Part shown: positions 1 through 8,494 of the stretch, piece after piece | How the letters are laid out: every line of letters begins with the position of its first letter | Numbering within the stretch: position 1 is the stretch's first letter | NCBI GenBank assembly: GCA_045648025.1 | Contig: JAZRNH010000015.1 | Coordinates: forward strand, 5,237 to 69,236 | Source of the DNA: RGIG1681 sp045648025 | GTDB lineage: Bacteria > Bacillota > Clostridia > Christensenellales > UBA1242 | Length of the DNA: 64,000 nt | Reading direction: 5' to 3' | The notes under the pieces: generated by a model | What the model was told of the DNA's origin: nothing | Database searches by the model: none | Seen by the model: only the letters and a program-made list of their open reading frames with translations | Made by a program: the position numbers and the translations under genes

Positions 1-981
1 ACCTTTAAGCTCACCAATATTATTGTCTGCAACATATTTAAGTTTGATTTCGCTAGGTGTTCCAACAAGACCATCAGTAAATCCAGGGCTAACAACTGGG
101 TCAGCAAGTTCCCAAATTCCACCAACAGGATCTTTAAATGCACCGTCACCATAAACCATACATTCAATTGTTTTGCCTGTTCTCTTTTTCATTTCAGCTT
201 GAAGTTTTTCAGCAAACTCTTGACCCATTCTTGGGAAGAGTTTAAGTTGACCATCTTTTGATTTGTTTGAACCAAGAACACCATAATCTTCATGGTAACC
301 GTGTTCTGTTGATGGCTCACTCAAAATATCGGTAAGTGAACATACAATTTCACCACCATTGTTTTGAAGAAGCTTTTTGTTTCTAAATCTTGAGTGGATA
401 TCAGCATTAATAACTTTCTTTGTATATTTCAAAATTTCAAGTGGGTCATTGCTTAAAATAACTTTTGCCTTTCCACCACAAATATCAAGATATGTTTTAA
501 TGTAGTCCATACCAGTAAATGGATGTTCAACACTACCAACAATTTTATAAAATTCGTCACTGGTGTATGCTTTATCAAAAGTATAAATTCCAAGTTCATA
601 AAGTTTGTCAATTGAAACAAGTGGGTTACCAACTTCATCAAAAGGATAAGAAAGTTGAATCACAAGTTCGTCAACACCTTTGATGATTCCTTCCAAAATT
701 CCAGTAAATCTATTTCTTGAAAGAATTGGAAAAATAAGACCAACAGTGCCACTTCCAAATTTTGCTCTAACATCATTAGCAATATCATCAGTTGTTGCAA
801 AGTTGCCTTGGCTTTTTGCAAGAACAGCTTCTGTTACCGCAATAATGTCTTTATCTTTTAAATTAATGTTTCTCTCATTAACAGTTGCAAGAACAGAATC
901 AGCAACAATATTAACAAGGTCGTCACCTGGACGAATAATTGGTGCTCTAACACCAAAAGCACAAGTTCCGTAAGTTCTCAT
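1..981 (-). CDS. Coenzyme F420-0:L-glutamate ligase-like protein (CofE family), truncated by window edge
   Basis: The visible N-terminal ~327 residues (MRTYGTCAFGVRAPIIRPGD, later SRNRF and SYPFDEVGNP) match my recollection of the CofE/FbiB-type gamma-glutamyl ligase family as it occurs in Firmicutes. In archaea the enzyme adds glutamates to coenzyme F420-0. Many Firmicutes carry this family without known F420 synthesis, so the substrate here is uncertain. The ATG at 981 has an excellent AAGGAGGT site, and a promoter lies at 1013-1042. The gene runs off the left edge, so the C-terminus is unseen. No other F420 gene is in the window. Family call fairly sure, reaction not. Confidence 0.75.
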   Translation of the reverse strand, partial: MRTYGTCAFGVRAPIIRPGDDLVNIVADSVLATVNERNINLKDKDIIAVTEAVLAKSQGNFATTDDIANDVRAKFGSGTVGLIFPILSRNRFTGILEGIIKGVDELVIQLSYPFDEVGNPLVSIDKLYELGIYTFDKAYTSDEFYKIVGSVEHPFTGMDYIKTYLDICGGKAKVILSNDPLEILKYTKKVINADIHSRFRNKKLLQNNGGEIVCSLTDILSEPSTEHGYHEDYGVLGSNKSKDGQLKLFPRMGQEFAEKLQAEMKKRTGKTIECMVYGDGAFKDPVGGIWELADPVVSPGFTDGLVGTPSEIKLKYVADNNIGELKG

Positions 982-1012
982 AATTTTACCTCCTTAGTAA
1001 AACAACAAATAT

Positions 1013-1042
1013 ATTTTAATTTTTTTAAAAGACTGCTGTCAA
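1013..1042 (-). promoter_or_regulatory. Promoter of the CofE-like gene
   Basis: On the minus strand TTGACA (1042-1037), an 18-nt spacer and TAAAAT (1018-1013) lie about 30 nt before the start codon of the CofE-like gene. Confidence 0.6.
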
Positions 1043-1118
1043 ATAAATGAACCCCTCACTCAAAACTTTTTCAACTTTGTAACAGCTTCACATAAAGCCG
1101 TCAAAAGCTTGAATATTC

Positions 1119-1147
1119 TTGACTTTACCCCACCAAAATATGATATT
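1119..1147 (+). promoter_or_regulatory. Probable promoter of the metallopeptidase-like gene
   Basis: TTGACT (1119-1124), a 17-nt spacer and GATATT (1142-1147) precede the ATG at 1178. This supports the internal ATG rather than the upstream in-frame ATG at 1109, which lies before this promoter. Confidence 0.45.
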
Positions 1148-1177
1148 ATTAAATCAAGTAAACACTTTGGAGTTTTT

Positions 1178-4100
1178 ATGAACATAAAAGAAATTTTAGA
1201 TAAAATTGCAGAAGGTTTAAAACAAACTTCCCCTACCAATAATGATGGGGATTTTGACAATGAAAAACCATATTCTGTTGTTATCCCAAAAACTGAACAA
1301 GAAATCAGAGATGATTATTTAAAAAGTTATACAACTCTTTTTGAAACATATCATATTCCCGATATTGAAGAAGTATTAGAAAATCAAAACACACAATTAA
1401 CAAAAATTTTTACACATTTATTTGTGTTTCTCAACAATAAAGATAATCAACTTATAAGTTCTGATGGACAAGTGTTCACAAAAACTAGCATTGCAGTTGC
1501 TGCACAATCACTTCTTCCACAACTTTTCAAGTTAAACCAACTTGGACTTGCCAATATATCAATTGACGAAGATTCAAAAGAAACTTTTAAAAAAGCTGCT
1601 GATTACTTTTTAAACTTAAATGGTTTAATTTCAAATTCAACTGGCATTTACACATTGCAAGACACAAAAGACTTTATTGAAGTTATGGATGACTTAATTA
1701 AAAAAATTGAAGGTGTTTTTGCAAGTGCAAATCTTGGTGATGCTTATACAATTGATTATTCAAACTTCATTTACAATTTAAATGCCTGTCGCACAAATAT
1801 TCAAAGTTTGTATGAAAAGGCATTTTCAGAAGCTGAAAGTTTAACCAAATTTAATGACTCAAATGATTCTATTGAAAATCATTTAGATGAAATAGTTTTA
1901 ACCGAAACAGATTCTTCATCTGTCGCAAGTCATATAAACACTTTCATTTCACAATACGAAACAAAACATCATGATTTTTCAAGACTTGCAACCGTGTTAA
2001 AAAACTATGAACTTTTAAGCAAACAAGAACTTGCTTCTTACTTGCTTGAATTTGGAAACATATCAGTCGATGGCGAAGATTTTTTAAGAGGATTTTTGCT
2101 TTCGCATAACATCTCTTCTATGGTTAGAGAATTTTCTTCAATTATGCACGAAGTTAAAACATTTAAAGAATCATCTGGCAAATTTTCTTATTCACAAATT
2201 GATCCTGAGGCTTTTGACATTTTGAAAACAGTTGTTCAAAAAACAAGCTTTCCAGAAGTCGATTTTGTGGAATCTGTAAAAGATTTATTTAACACATCGT
2301 CATCAACAGTTATTGATATGCCAAAATTTATTTTGACACTAAGATCTCATTTGATGGACAATCCAATTTTTAACGGTATTTTAACAACTAAAAATCTTTC
2401 AAATGAAAATTTTGAAATGTTTGCAACCAAAGAAAACATTATGTCGCTTATAAGTTGTGTTTGTGAAGCTTTAAATGAATATTATCAAAATTCTCCGCTT
2501 TCAGTTCACACAAACCTTAAATTTGATGCAACTCAAGAATACCCTGCTGGTATGGAATCTGTTCCTCTTGCAGCACTTTCACATTCACTAAACACTTACA
2601 CTTTAAAAATTTATGAAAATTCAATTGAAAAAGCAATTGAGAAACACAAAGATAATCCTATCTTTTTATTTGAATTTATTGTTACAAGCATTATTCATGA
2701 ATTTGGACACTATGCCGACTTAGTTTCAAACTTTACAGATAACAATAATCAAAATAAACAAGAAGATGAAAAATCAAACATTTTATCTAGATTAGATTTT
2801 TCAACATTATTACTCTTAACACTTACAAGTCCATCTATTCAAGAATATTTAAATTCAAACGAAATATTTAAATCTGCAAGTGAAGAAAAAAAACTTAAAT
2901 ATATATATGTTTTGGTTAATGATTTAAAAAACATTTTAAACTATAACGAATATGCTGATGACAAAAAAGAAATGTTTGCAAGATATTTTTCTTACGAAAC
3001 AATGGATATGCTTTTGGATCTTTTGAAAGTCACCCCAACCATAAACCCAGAAAATATAGAATATTTAAAATCACACTTGCACGAATCTGCTTCAATTATT
3101 TCTTCGTCAAAAGAATTTCAAATTGAATCAAACAAAGCAAGAGAACTTTTGAAAAATTTAAGCGAAGAATTAAGCTCAGTTATTGATCCAATTTATCTTT
3201 CAAGATTACTCACAAAATGGGAAAATATTCCTGCTTTTAATTTAAACTTTGATGGATTAGTAAATCCTGTAAGCATAAGTGACTTTGATAAAAAATCAAA
3301 ACAACTTTTAGAAAGTTATATTGCATCACTTTCACCTAACCAAGTGAGTGAACTTGCAGTGGCATCAATTGACAGAAAATGTCCTGAACTTTTTGATTTT
3401 ATTTGCAAACACATTGATTCACTTGATCACAATATGATAAAAGCAAATGAAAGCAACTCTTTAACACTTTCAAAAATTGACGAACTTGTCAAAACACTTG
3501 ATGAATCAATGGCGACCGCAGATCAATCCGTTTCAATGGAAAGTGTTTGCAAATTTATTTATAATGAAATTTTTAAATTAAACATACAAAGCCCATCAAT
3601 AAACAAATATCTTTCTCAAATTTTAAATCTTGCTGATGAAGCAAAAAAATGTGATGCTTTGATATTTAATAAAGAATTGGCGATGAATTCAATTTATGAG
3701 AAATTAATAGTGTCTCTTGCAAACCTTGATGAAGAACTCTTTAAAAACACACCTGCAATTGTGCAAATTTATAATTCTATCAACCAAGATATTGAACCAA
3801 TTATTAAACTTGTTGAAGAACGAGCAAATGTTGATGAAAATAAACTTTCTGCATATAATATCGATTTTAAAAATAGTGAAATTTTTAAGTATCTAAGTGA
3901 CGAAAAATTTAAAGAAATTTTTGATTACTTTATAAAAACTCAAAATCTAAATGCGATTTATTTATTAACATATAATCTTCCATATCACAGAGAAGAATAT
4001 TCTAGGTTTAATAATTCTGATACAGCAAATTTAGATTATTATGCAAAAGAATTAATGAGCCTTCCAAAAACAAAAAAGCTTTCAAAATGTTATATCGAAA

Positions 4101-4276
4101 CATTTAGTGGCTTATGCCATTATTTAGATGATGAATCTGAAATTGCAAAAGCTGCTCGTCAAGAAAAAGAACTTATAATAAATGAATTTGACCAAATGAA
4201 CGAATATATTGATGAGACATTTGTTAAACCATCAATACCAGCACTTCCTGATGGAACACAAAATTCAAACGAATAG
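1178..4276 (+). CDS. Large HExxH metallopeptidase-like protein of unknown function
   Basis: A 1032-residue protein rich in acidic and Asn/Lys residues, with no signal peptide or membrane segment, so probably cytosolic. Around residue 507 it has IIHEFGHYADL, a zinc-binding HExxH motif. About 100 residues later, NEYADDKKEMFARYF could supply a third metal-binding Glu as in gluzincins. I recognise no other domain, and the long flanks are predicted mostly helical. The start at 1178 is preferred because GGAG lies just upstream and a promoter overlaps the longer reading. The RpiB-like gene follows after 10 nt, so the two are probably co-transcribed. Substrate unknown. Confidence 0.6.
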   Translation: MNIKEILDKIAEGLKQTSPTNNDGDFDNEKPYSVVIPKTEQEIRDDYLKSYTTLFETYHIPDIEEVLENQNTQLTKIFTHLFVFLNNKDNQLISSDGQVFTKTSIAVAAQSLLPQLFKLNQLGLANISIDEDSKETFKKAADYFLNLNGLISNSTGIYTLQDTKDFIEVMDDLIKKIEGVFASANLGDAYTIDYSNFIYNLNACRTNIQSLYEKAFSEAESLTKFNDSNDSIENHLDEIVLTETDSSSVASHINTFISQYETKHHDFSRLATVLKNYELLSKQELASYLLEFGNISVDGEDFLRGFLLSHNISSMVREFSSIMHEVKTFKESSGKFSYSQIDPEAFDILKTVVQKTSFPEVDFVESVKDLFNTSSSTVIDMPKFILTLRSHLMDNPIFNGILTTKNLSNENFEMFATKENIMSLISCVCEALNEYYQNSPLSVHTNLKFDATQEYPAGMESVPLAALSHSLNTYTLKIYENSIEKAIEKHKDNPIFLFEFIVTSIIHEFGHYADLVSNFTDNNNQNKQEDEKSNILSRLDFSTLLLLTLTSPSIQEYLNSNEIFKSASEEKKLKYIYVLVNDLKNILNYNEYADDKKEMFARYFSYETMDMLLDLLKVTPTINPENIEYLKSHLHESASIISSSKEFQIESNKARELLKNLSEELSSVIDPIYLSRLLTKWENIPAFNLNFDGLVNPVSISDFDKKSKQLLESYIASLSPNQVSELAVASIDRKCPELFDFICKHIDSLDHNMIKANESNSLTLSKIDELVKTLDESMATADQSVSMESVCKFIYNEIFKLNIQSPSINKYLSQILNLADEAKKCDALIFNKELAMNSIYEKLIVSLANLDEELFKNTPAIVQIYNSINQDIEPIIKLVEERANVDENKLSAYNIDFKNSEIFKYLSDEKFKEIFDYFIKTQNLNAIYLLTYNLPYHREEYSRFNNSDTANLDYYAKELMSLPKTKKLSKCYIETFSGLCHYLDDESEIAKAARQEKELIINEFDQMNEYIDETFVKPSIPALPDGTQNSNE

Positions 4277-4286
4277 GAAACAAATT

Positions 4287-4925
4287 ATGAAAATAGCTTT
4301 AATAAATGAAAATTCACAAGCAGCCAAAAATGAACTTATTGAAAACAGTCTTAAAAAGGTTGCTGAAAAATATGGACACTCTGTTTTAAACTTCGGAACT
4401 TATGGCACAGACGACAGCACTCAACTCACCTATGTTGAAGCAGGGCTTCTTGCAGCAATTCTTTTAAACACAAAAACGGTTGACTTTGTTGTAACCGGCT
4501 GCGGCACTGGTGAAGGTGCAATGCTTGCTGCAAACTCTTTTCCAAATGTTTTATGCGGACACATTGTTGACCCAAGCGATGCTTATATGTTTATGCAAAT
4601 CAATGATGGCAATGCTGTAAGCTTTCCATTTGCAAAAGGATTTGGTTGGGGCGGTGAACTCAATCTTGAATATTGTTTTAATGAACTTTTTGCTCACAAA
4701 GCTGGTGGTGGATACCCAAAAGAAAGAGTTGAGCCAGAACAGAGAAACAAAAAGATTTTAGACGGCATCAAAAAAATTACACACAAAAATATGCTAGATA
4801 TTTTAAAAGAAATCGACCAAGAGTTTTTGTTGCACACAATTAGCGGCAAAAATTTCAAATCACTTTTTGAACAAAACTGTGATGATAGTGAACTTTCAAA
4901 TTATGTTAAAACACTTTTAAAATAA
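4287..4925 (+). CDS. RpiB/LacA/LacB-family sugar-phosphate isomerase
   Basis: A 212-residue protein starting MKIALINENSQ, with VVTGCGTGEGAML typical of the RpiB/LacAB fold (ribose-5-phosphate or galactose-6-phosphate isomerases). The family core is about 150 residues; here about 60 extra residues form a C-terminal extension. The ATG at 4287 follows AGGAAAC, whose AGGA overlaps the TAG stop of the upstream metallopeptidase-like gene, so translation is likely coupled. A longer in-frame reading from 4209 overlaps the upstream gene and is rejected. A hairpin terminator follows. Which sugar phosphate is used cannot be told. Confidence 0.75.
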   Translation: MKIALINENSQAAKNELIENSLKKVAEKYGHSVLNFGTYGTDDSTQLTYVEAGLLAAILLNTKTVDFVVTGCGTGEGAMLAANSFPNVLCGHIVDPSDAYMFMQINDGNAVSFPFAKGFGWGGELNLEYCFNELFAHKAGGGYPKERVEPEQRNKKILDGIKKITHKNMLDILKEIDQEFLLHTISGKNFKSLFEQNCDDSELSNYVKTLLK

Positions 4926-4949
4926 AATCACACAAAAAAAAACTGCAAA

Positions 4950-4975
4950 AAGCACCCATTTTTGGGTGTTTTTTT
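4950..4975 (+). terminator. Intrinsic terminator after the isomerase gene
   Basis: Stem CACCCA/TGGGTG (4953-4958 with 4963-4968) followed by a run of T. It is preceded by an ACTGCAAAAA motif that recurs in the window. Confidence 0.85.
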
Positions 4976-5071
4976 ACTAAAATTTTTTATTTTGCAAAAA
5001 TTAATTGTTAAAATTAAATTTGCTGTGCTATCATTTTAATACAAAAAACAATAATAATTTAAGGAGCCATT

Positions 5072-6055
5072 ATGAAGCAAAAATTAATCTCAGTTGTAGT
5101 GCCAGTTTTCAATAACGAAAAATATGTCAATCGTTGCATTGATTCTATCTTAAATCAAACTTATGAAAATTTAGAAGTTATTTTGGTTGATGATGGAAGC
5201 ACTGACGGCAGCATTAAAATTTGTGAAGATTGGAAACAAAAAGATAAAAGAATTAAAATTATTACTCAAAAAAATCTTGGTGCAGCTGCAGCAAGAAATA
5301 ATGGTGCAAAACAAGCAACTGGTGATTTTGTTTCATTTGTTGACAACGACGATTGGCTCAGACCAGAGATGTATGAAACAATGATAAACACCGCAGAAAA
5401 AGAATCTGCTGACCTTGTGTTTTGCAAATTTATCAATGTTGATGAAAAATATAACCGCACTTATGTTAACGAAATCAATCTCACAAAAGAAAATTTAAAA
5501 AATCCATTTTACTTTTTCGTTAAAAGAAAAAAGAAAGATGTCTTTTTTGGAAACATTGCTTGTTGCAACAGAATCTTAATTAAAAAAGACCTTCTTTCAA
5601 CAGTTAAGTTTAATGAAAAATTATCATTTAACGAAAACCGACTTTTTGTTCTCAACCTTCTTGAAAAAACTGACAAAATTGCCGTTGCAAATGAACACTT
5701 ATACAATCACTTCAACCCATCATTTGACAGCAAGGTTTATGATGAAGCTTATTTTGAAAGTTTAACCCGTTATTATGGCGAAGTTTCTACATACTTTGAA
5801 AAGAATAGTCTTGACCTTTTATATCTTATTAACTATGACTATATTTGCAACAGAATAAAGTCTAAAATTAAAAACAAAAACTTCAAAGCAGAAATGAAAA
5901 AACTTGAAGAAACCGATGAAATCTTTAAAACTGCAATTGAAACAACTTCTGACCTTGATATTTTAAAAGCCGCAAAAGTTTCTTCACCTTGCAAACTTAA
6001 TTTAATTTATAAAAAGAAATGGAATCTTCTTAAACTTTTTAAAGTTAAAATCTAA
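5072..6055 (+). CDS. Family 2 glycosyltransferase
   Basis: 327 residues with a GT-A fold start (LISVVVPVFNNEKYVNRCID), the nucleotide-binding VDDGSTDGS and the DXD-like FVDNDDW at about residues 88-94. Such enzymes transfer a sugar from a nucleotide donor to cell-envelope polymers on the cytosolic face. No transmembrane segment is seen. A good AAGGAG site precedes the ATG, and a TATCAT -10 lies upstream. It stands alone between two terminators. The acceptor is unknown, but other envelope genes (LTA-synthase-like, Wzy-like, sugar transferase) lie in the window. Confidence 0.88.
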   Translation: MKQKLISVVVPVFNNEKYVNRCIDSILNQTYENLEVILVDDGSTDGSIKICEDWKQKDKRIKIITQKNLGAAAARNNGAKQATGDFVSFVDNDDWLRPEMYETMINTAEKESADLVFCKFINVDEKYNRTYVNEINLTKENLKNPFYFFVKRKKKDVFFGNIACCNRILIKKDLLSTVKFNEKLSFNENRLFVLNLLEKTDKIAVANEHLYNHFNPSFDSKVYDEAYFESLTRYYGEVSTYFEKNSLDLLYLINYDYICNRIKSKIKNKNFKAEMKKLEETDEIFKTAIETTSDLDILKAAKVSSPCKLNLIYKKKWNLLKLFKVKI

Positions 6056-6060
6056 ACAAA

Positions 6061-6090
6061 AAAACACTTGAAATTTCAAGTGTTTTATTT
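6061..6090 (+). terminator. Intrinsic terminator after the GT2 gene
   Basis: Perfect palindrome AAAACACTTG...CAAGTGTTTT (6061-6086) followed by a T-rich tail. Confidence 0.85.
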
Positions 6091-6097
6091 TGTTCAA

Positions 6098-6126
6098 TTT
6101 ACAATTAAAAGTAAATAATTTATAAT
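6098..6126 (+). promoter_or_regulatory. Promoter of the DUF362 gene
   Basis: TTTACA (6098-6103), a 17-nt spacer and TATAAT (6121-6126), 22 nt before the ATG at 6149. Confidence 0.7.
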
Positions 6127-6148
6127 CTAATTATGTTAGGAGAATATT

Positions 6149-7033
6149 ATGAACAAATCTATCGTTTATTTTTCAAAAGAAATCTCATCTGATTCACTTA
6201 TCAAAGTTTTTGAATCATTAAACATTTCACTTGAAGGCCAAGTTGCAGTCAAACTTCACTCTGGCGAAAGAGGAAATCAAAACTATTTAAAACCAGAGTT
6301 TGTTAAACATTTAATTGAAAAAGTTAACGGAACAGTTGTTGAAACAAACACAGCTTATTCTGGTGCAAGAAATGAAACTTCAAAACATAAACAACTTTTA
6401 AAAGAACATGGTTGGTCAAAATATTTTTCTGTTGAAATTTTAGACGAACAAAAACCAGATTTAGAGCTTAGCATTGAAAACGGAACCGTTTTAAAAACCA
6501 ACCTTGTTGGAAGTGGAATTCAAAATTATGATTCTGTTCTGGTGTTATCTCACTTCAAAGGTCACCCAATGGGTGGTTATGGTGGAGCCATTAAACAGCT
6601 TTCAATTGGTTTTGCATCTTCAAACGGAAAGGCTTGGATTCACTCTGGCGGAAAAGTTTCTGACCAAAACACTGTTTGGAGAAACACAGCCAAACAAAAT
6701 GATTTTTTAACTGCTATGGCAGAAGCCGCAAGTTCAGTTGCAAAACTTTTTAAAGACAAAATTGCTTATATAAATGTTATGTGCAATATGTCGGTTGACT
6801 GTGACTGCTGCTCAGTTGCCGAAGACCCTTGTATGAAAGATGTTGGAATCCTAGCTTCGCTTGACCCTATTGCTTTGGACCAAGCTTGTATTGACCTGGT
6901 TTACAATTCAACCGACAAAGGCAAAGACCACTTGATTAAAAGAATTGAAAGCAGAAATGGTCTTCACACAATTGAAGTTGCAAAAACACTTAATTTTGGA
7001 ACAACAAATTATAAACTTGTTGAAATTGATTAA
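6149..7033 (+). CDS. DUF362-family protein
   Basis: 294 residues. VAVKLHSGERGNQNYLKPEFV near the N-terminus, FKGHPMGGYGGAIKQLSIG in the middle and GILASLDPIALDQACIDLV near the C-terminus are the conserved blocks of DUF362, often fused to ferredoxin domains and of unsettled function. No 4Fe-4S ferredoxin domain is present, but a cysteine cluster (CDCCSVAEDPC, about residues 223-233) could bind metal. The AGGAGA site is good and the promoter is separate. After the TAA comes the AT-rich ACTGCAAAAATA element. Family call sure, function unknown. Confidence 0.85.
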   Translation: MNKSIVYFSKEISSDSLIKVFESLNISLEGQVAVKLHSGERGNQNYLKPEFVKHLIEKVNGTVVETNTAYSGARNETSKHKQLLKEHGWSKYFSVEILDEQKPDLELSIENGTVLKTNLVGSGIQNYDSVLVLSHFKGHPMGGYGGAIKQLSIGFASSNGKAWIHSGGKVSDQNTVWRNTAKQNDFLTAMAEAASSVAKLFKDKIAYINVMCNMSVDCDCCSVAEDPCMKDVGILASLDPIALDQACIDLVYNSTDKGKDHLIKRIESRNGLHTIEVAKTLNFGTTNYKLVEID

Positions 7034-7128
7034 AAAAACTGCAAAAATAATAATAAAATAATAAAAAATATATTAAAAAATTAAAAAAATATATAAATTT
7101 TGCAAAAATATATTTTCAGGAGAGCATT

Positions 7129-7641
7129 ATGACACATCGCTTAGCAACCGAAAATGACCTTCCATTTTTAAAAGATATGTATGACAAAGTTATTAAAAAC
7201 TTAAAGCAAAATGGCATCAACATTTATTGGAACGAATATTATCCTTATGAAGAATTTGAAGAGTTTGACATTAAAAACAAAAATCTTTATCTTCTTGAAG
7301 ATGAAAATCAAATTGTTGCTGCGGTTGGAATTTATGAGTCTGCAAATGGCTCAGAAAATTTTAACTGGAAAACCAAATCCCCTGCTCTCTATATTGCAAG
7401 ACTTGCAGTTGCCGTTGACTTTTTAAGAAAAGGTTATGGTTCAAAACTTATTGAAACTGCAAAACAAATCGCAAAAGAAAAATCTGCAAAGTCACTCAGA
7501 CTTATGGTTGTTGAAACCAACAAACCAGCGATTCTTCTTTATGAAAAAAATGGTTTTTCAAAAGCTGACGGTTTGTATAGTGAATATTCACCAACAAACG
7601 ATGTTTTTATAAATGAAATTGCTTATGAAACAAAGTTATAA
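7129..7641 (+). CDS. GNAT-family N-acetyltransferase
   Basis: 170 residues. ARLAVAVDFLRKGYGSKLIE is the acetyl-CoA-binding motif A (R/QxxGxG/A as RKGYGS), followed by LRLMVVETNKPAILLYEKNGF, the usual motif B with Tyr and NGF. It transfers an acetyl group from acetyl-CoA to an amine; the substrate is unknown. AGGAGA precedes the ATG and a terminator follows. The 95-nt upstream gap is almost pure A/T. Confidence 0.85.
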   Translation: MTHRLATENDLPFLKDMYDKVIKNLKQNGINIYWNEYYPYEEFEEFDIKNKNLYLLEDENQIVAAVGIYESANGSENFNWKTKSPALYIARLAVAVDFLRKGYGSKLIETAKQIAKEKSAKSLRLMVVETNKPAILLYEKNGFSKADGLYSEYSPTNDVFINEIAYETKL

Positions 7642-7648
7642 CAAATTG

Positions 7649-7677
7649 AACACTCCGCATTTGCAGAGTGTTTTTTT
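7649..7677 (+). terminator. Intrinsic terminator after the GNAT gene
   Basis: Stem AACACTC..GC / GC.GAGTGTT with one mismatch, followed by seven or more T. Confidence 0.8.
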
Positions 7678-7754
7678 ATTAAAAAAAATAAAAATTTAAT
7701 CAAAATAAAATGTCACAATAAACAATATTTATTGCCGTCATCAATATTCAAAAT

Positions 7755-7783
7755 TTGACAAAAATTTCCCTTATTAATATAAT
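7755..7783 (+). promoter_or_regulatory. Perfect-consensus promoter, apparently driving a leaderless mRNA
   Basis: TTGACA (7755-7760), exactly 17 nt, TATAAT (7778-7783). The ATG at 7790 is 7 nt after the -10 box, just where transcription should start, and no ribosome site is present. Confidence 0.8.
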
Positions 7784-7789
7784 ATTTAT

Positions 7790-8482
7790 ATGAAGATATT
7801 AACATTTACAAAAGATAAATCAAGCTTAAAATATTATTTACTTGCAGCCCTTTCTGTGGCGGCAGTTTATTCTTGCAAATTGATGGACCTTTTTATTCCA
7901 CTTTTTGACAATATTTATTATGGCAACCTTGTTACTGTGTGTTTAAACATAAGCAGTATGCTTCTTTGGATTGCAGAATTTTTAATAATGTTTTTTGTTT
8001 GCAAAAAGTTAAAAATTCAAATCTTTTCAAAAGAAAAAAAGCCAGAGCTTAAACTTTCAAGACTCATTGTTTTGTTTGTTCTTACAGTGCTTCCAATGTT
8101 TATTGTTAGTGCATATTTAAATTTTACAGTAAAAGCTGTTTACGATTTTGGATTCAAAGTAACAATTTTAGGTTTTTGGGACAATGCAACAAGACTTATT
8201 GCTTGGGCTGCAAGAATCGTGTTTATGATTCTTTTTATCCACTTTATGCACATTGCAATTGAAAAGAATTTCCAATTCAACAAGGCTGCATTAAACAAAT
8301 ATTTTCCTTGGGGCGGAATTTTTAGCATTTTAATTTTCGGCATAATTGACTTCTTTTTCTTTTCAACCAACCTTGCATGGTTCTATTTATTTTTAACCTT
8401 CTATTACGACATAATTTATATGCTTAGTGACAGAAAATTCTTATCAACATATTTCATCTGTTATTTAATTTGGCTTTTATAA
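7790..8482 (+). CDS. Polytopic membrane protein of unknown function
   Basis: 230 residues with about six hydrophobic segments (for example YYLLAALSVAAVYS, LVTVCLNISSMLLWI, LIVLFVLTVLPMFIVSAYL, GGIFSILIFGIIDFFFF). I do not recognise the family. It is 12 nt upstream of the LTA-synthase-like gene and shares its promoter, so it may assist synthesis or placement of the same envelope polymer; that is inference from context. No Shine-Dalgarno site; the ATG coincides with the predicted transcription start. Confidence 0.65.
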   Translation: MKILTFTKDKSSLKYYLLAALSVAAVYSCKLMDLFIPLFDNIYYGNLVTVCLNISSMLLWIAEFLIMFFVCKKLKIQIFSKEKKPELKLSRLIVLFVLTVLPMFIVSAYLNFTVKAVYDFGFKVTILGFWDNATRLIAWAARIVFMILFIHFMHIAIEKNFQFNKAALNKYFPWGGIFSILIFGIIDFFFFSTNLAWFYLFLTFYYDIIYMLSDRKFLSTYFICYLIWLL

Positions 8483-8494
8483 GGATAAACCATT

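Noticed and set aside
680..973. 97-aa plus-strand reading opposite the CofE-like gene
   Set aside because: An antisense shadow of a well-supported gene; no ribosome site and atypical composition.
4209..4286. Upstream start for the RpiB-like gene at 4209
   Set aside because: It overlaps the previous gene's 3' end in another frame; the ATG at 4287 with AGGA just upstream gives a proper RpiB-like N-terminus.
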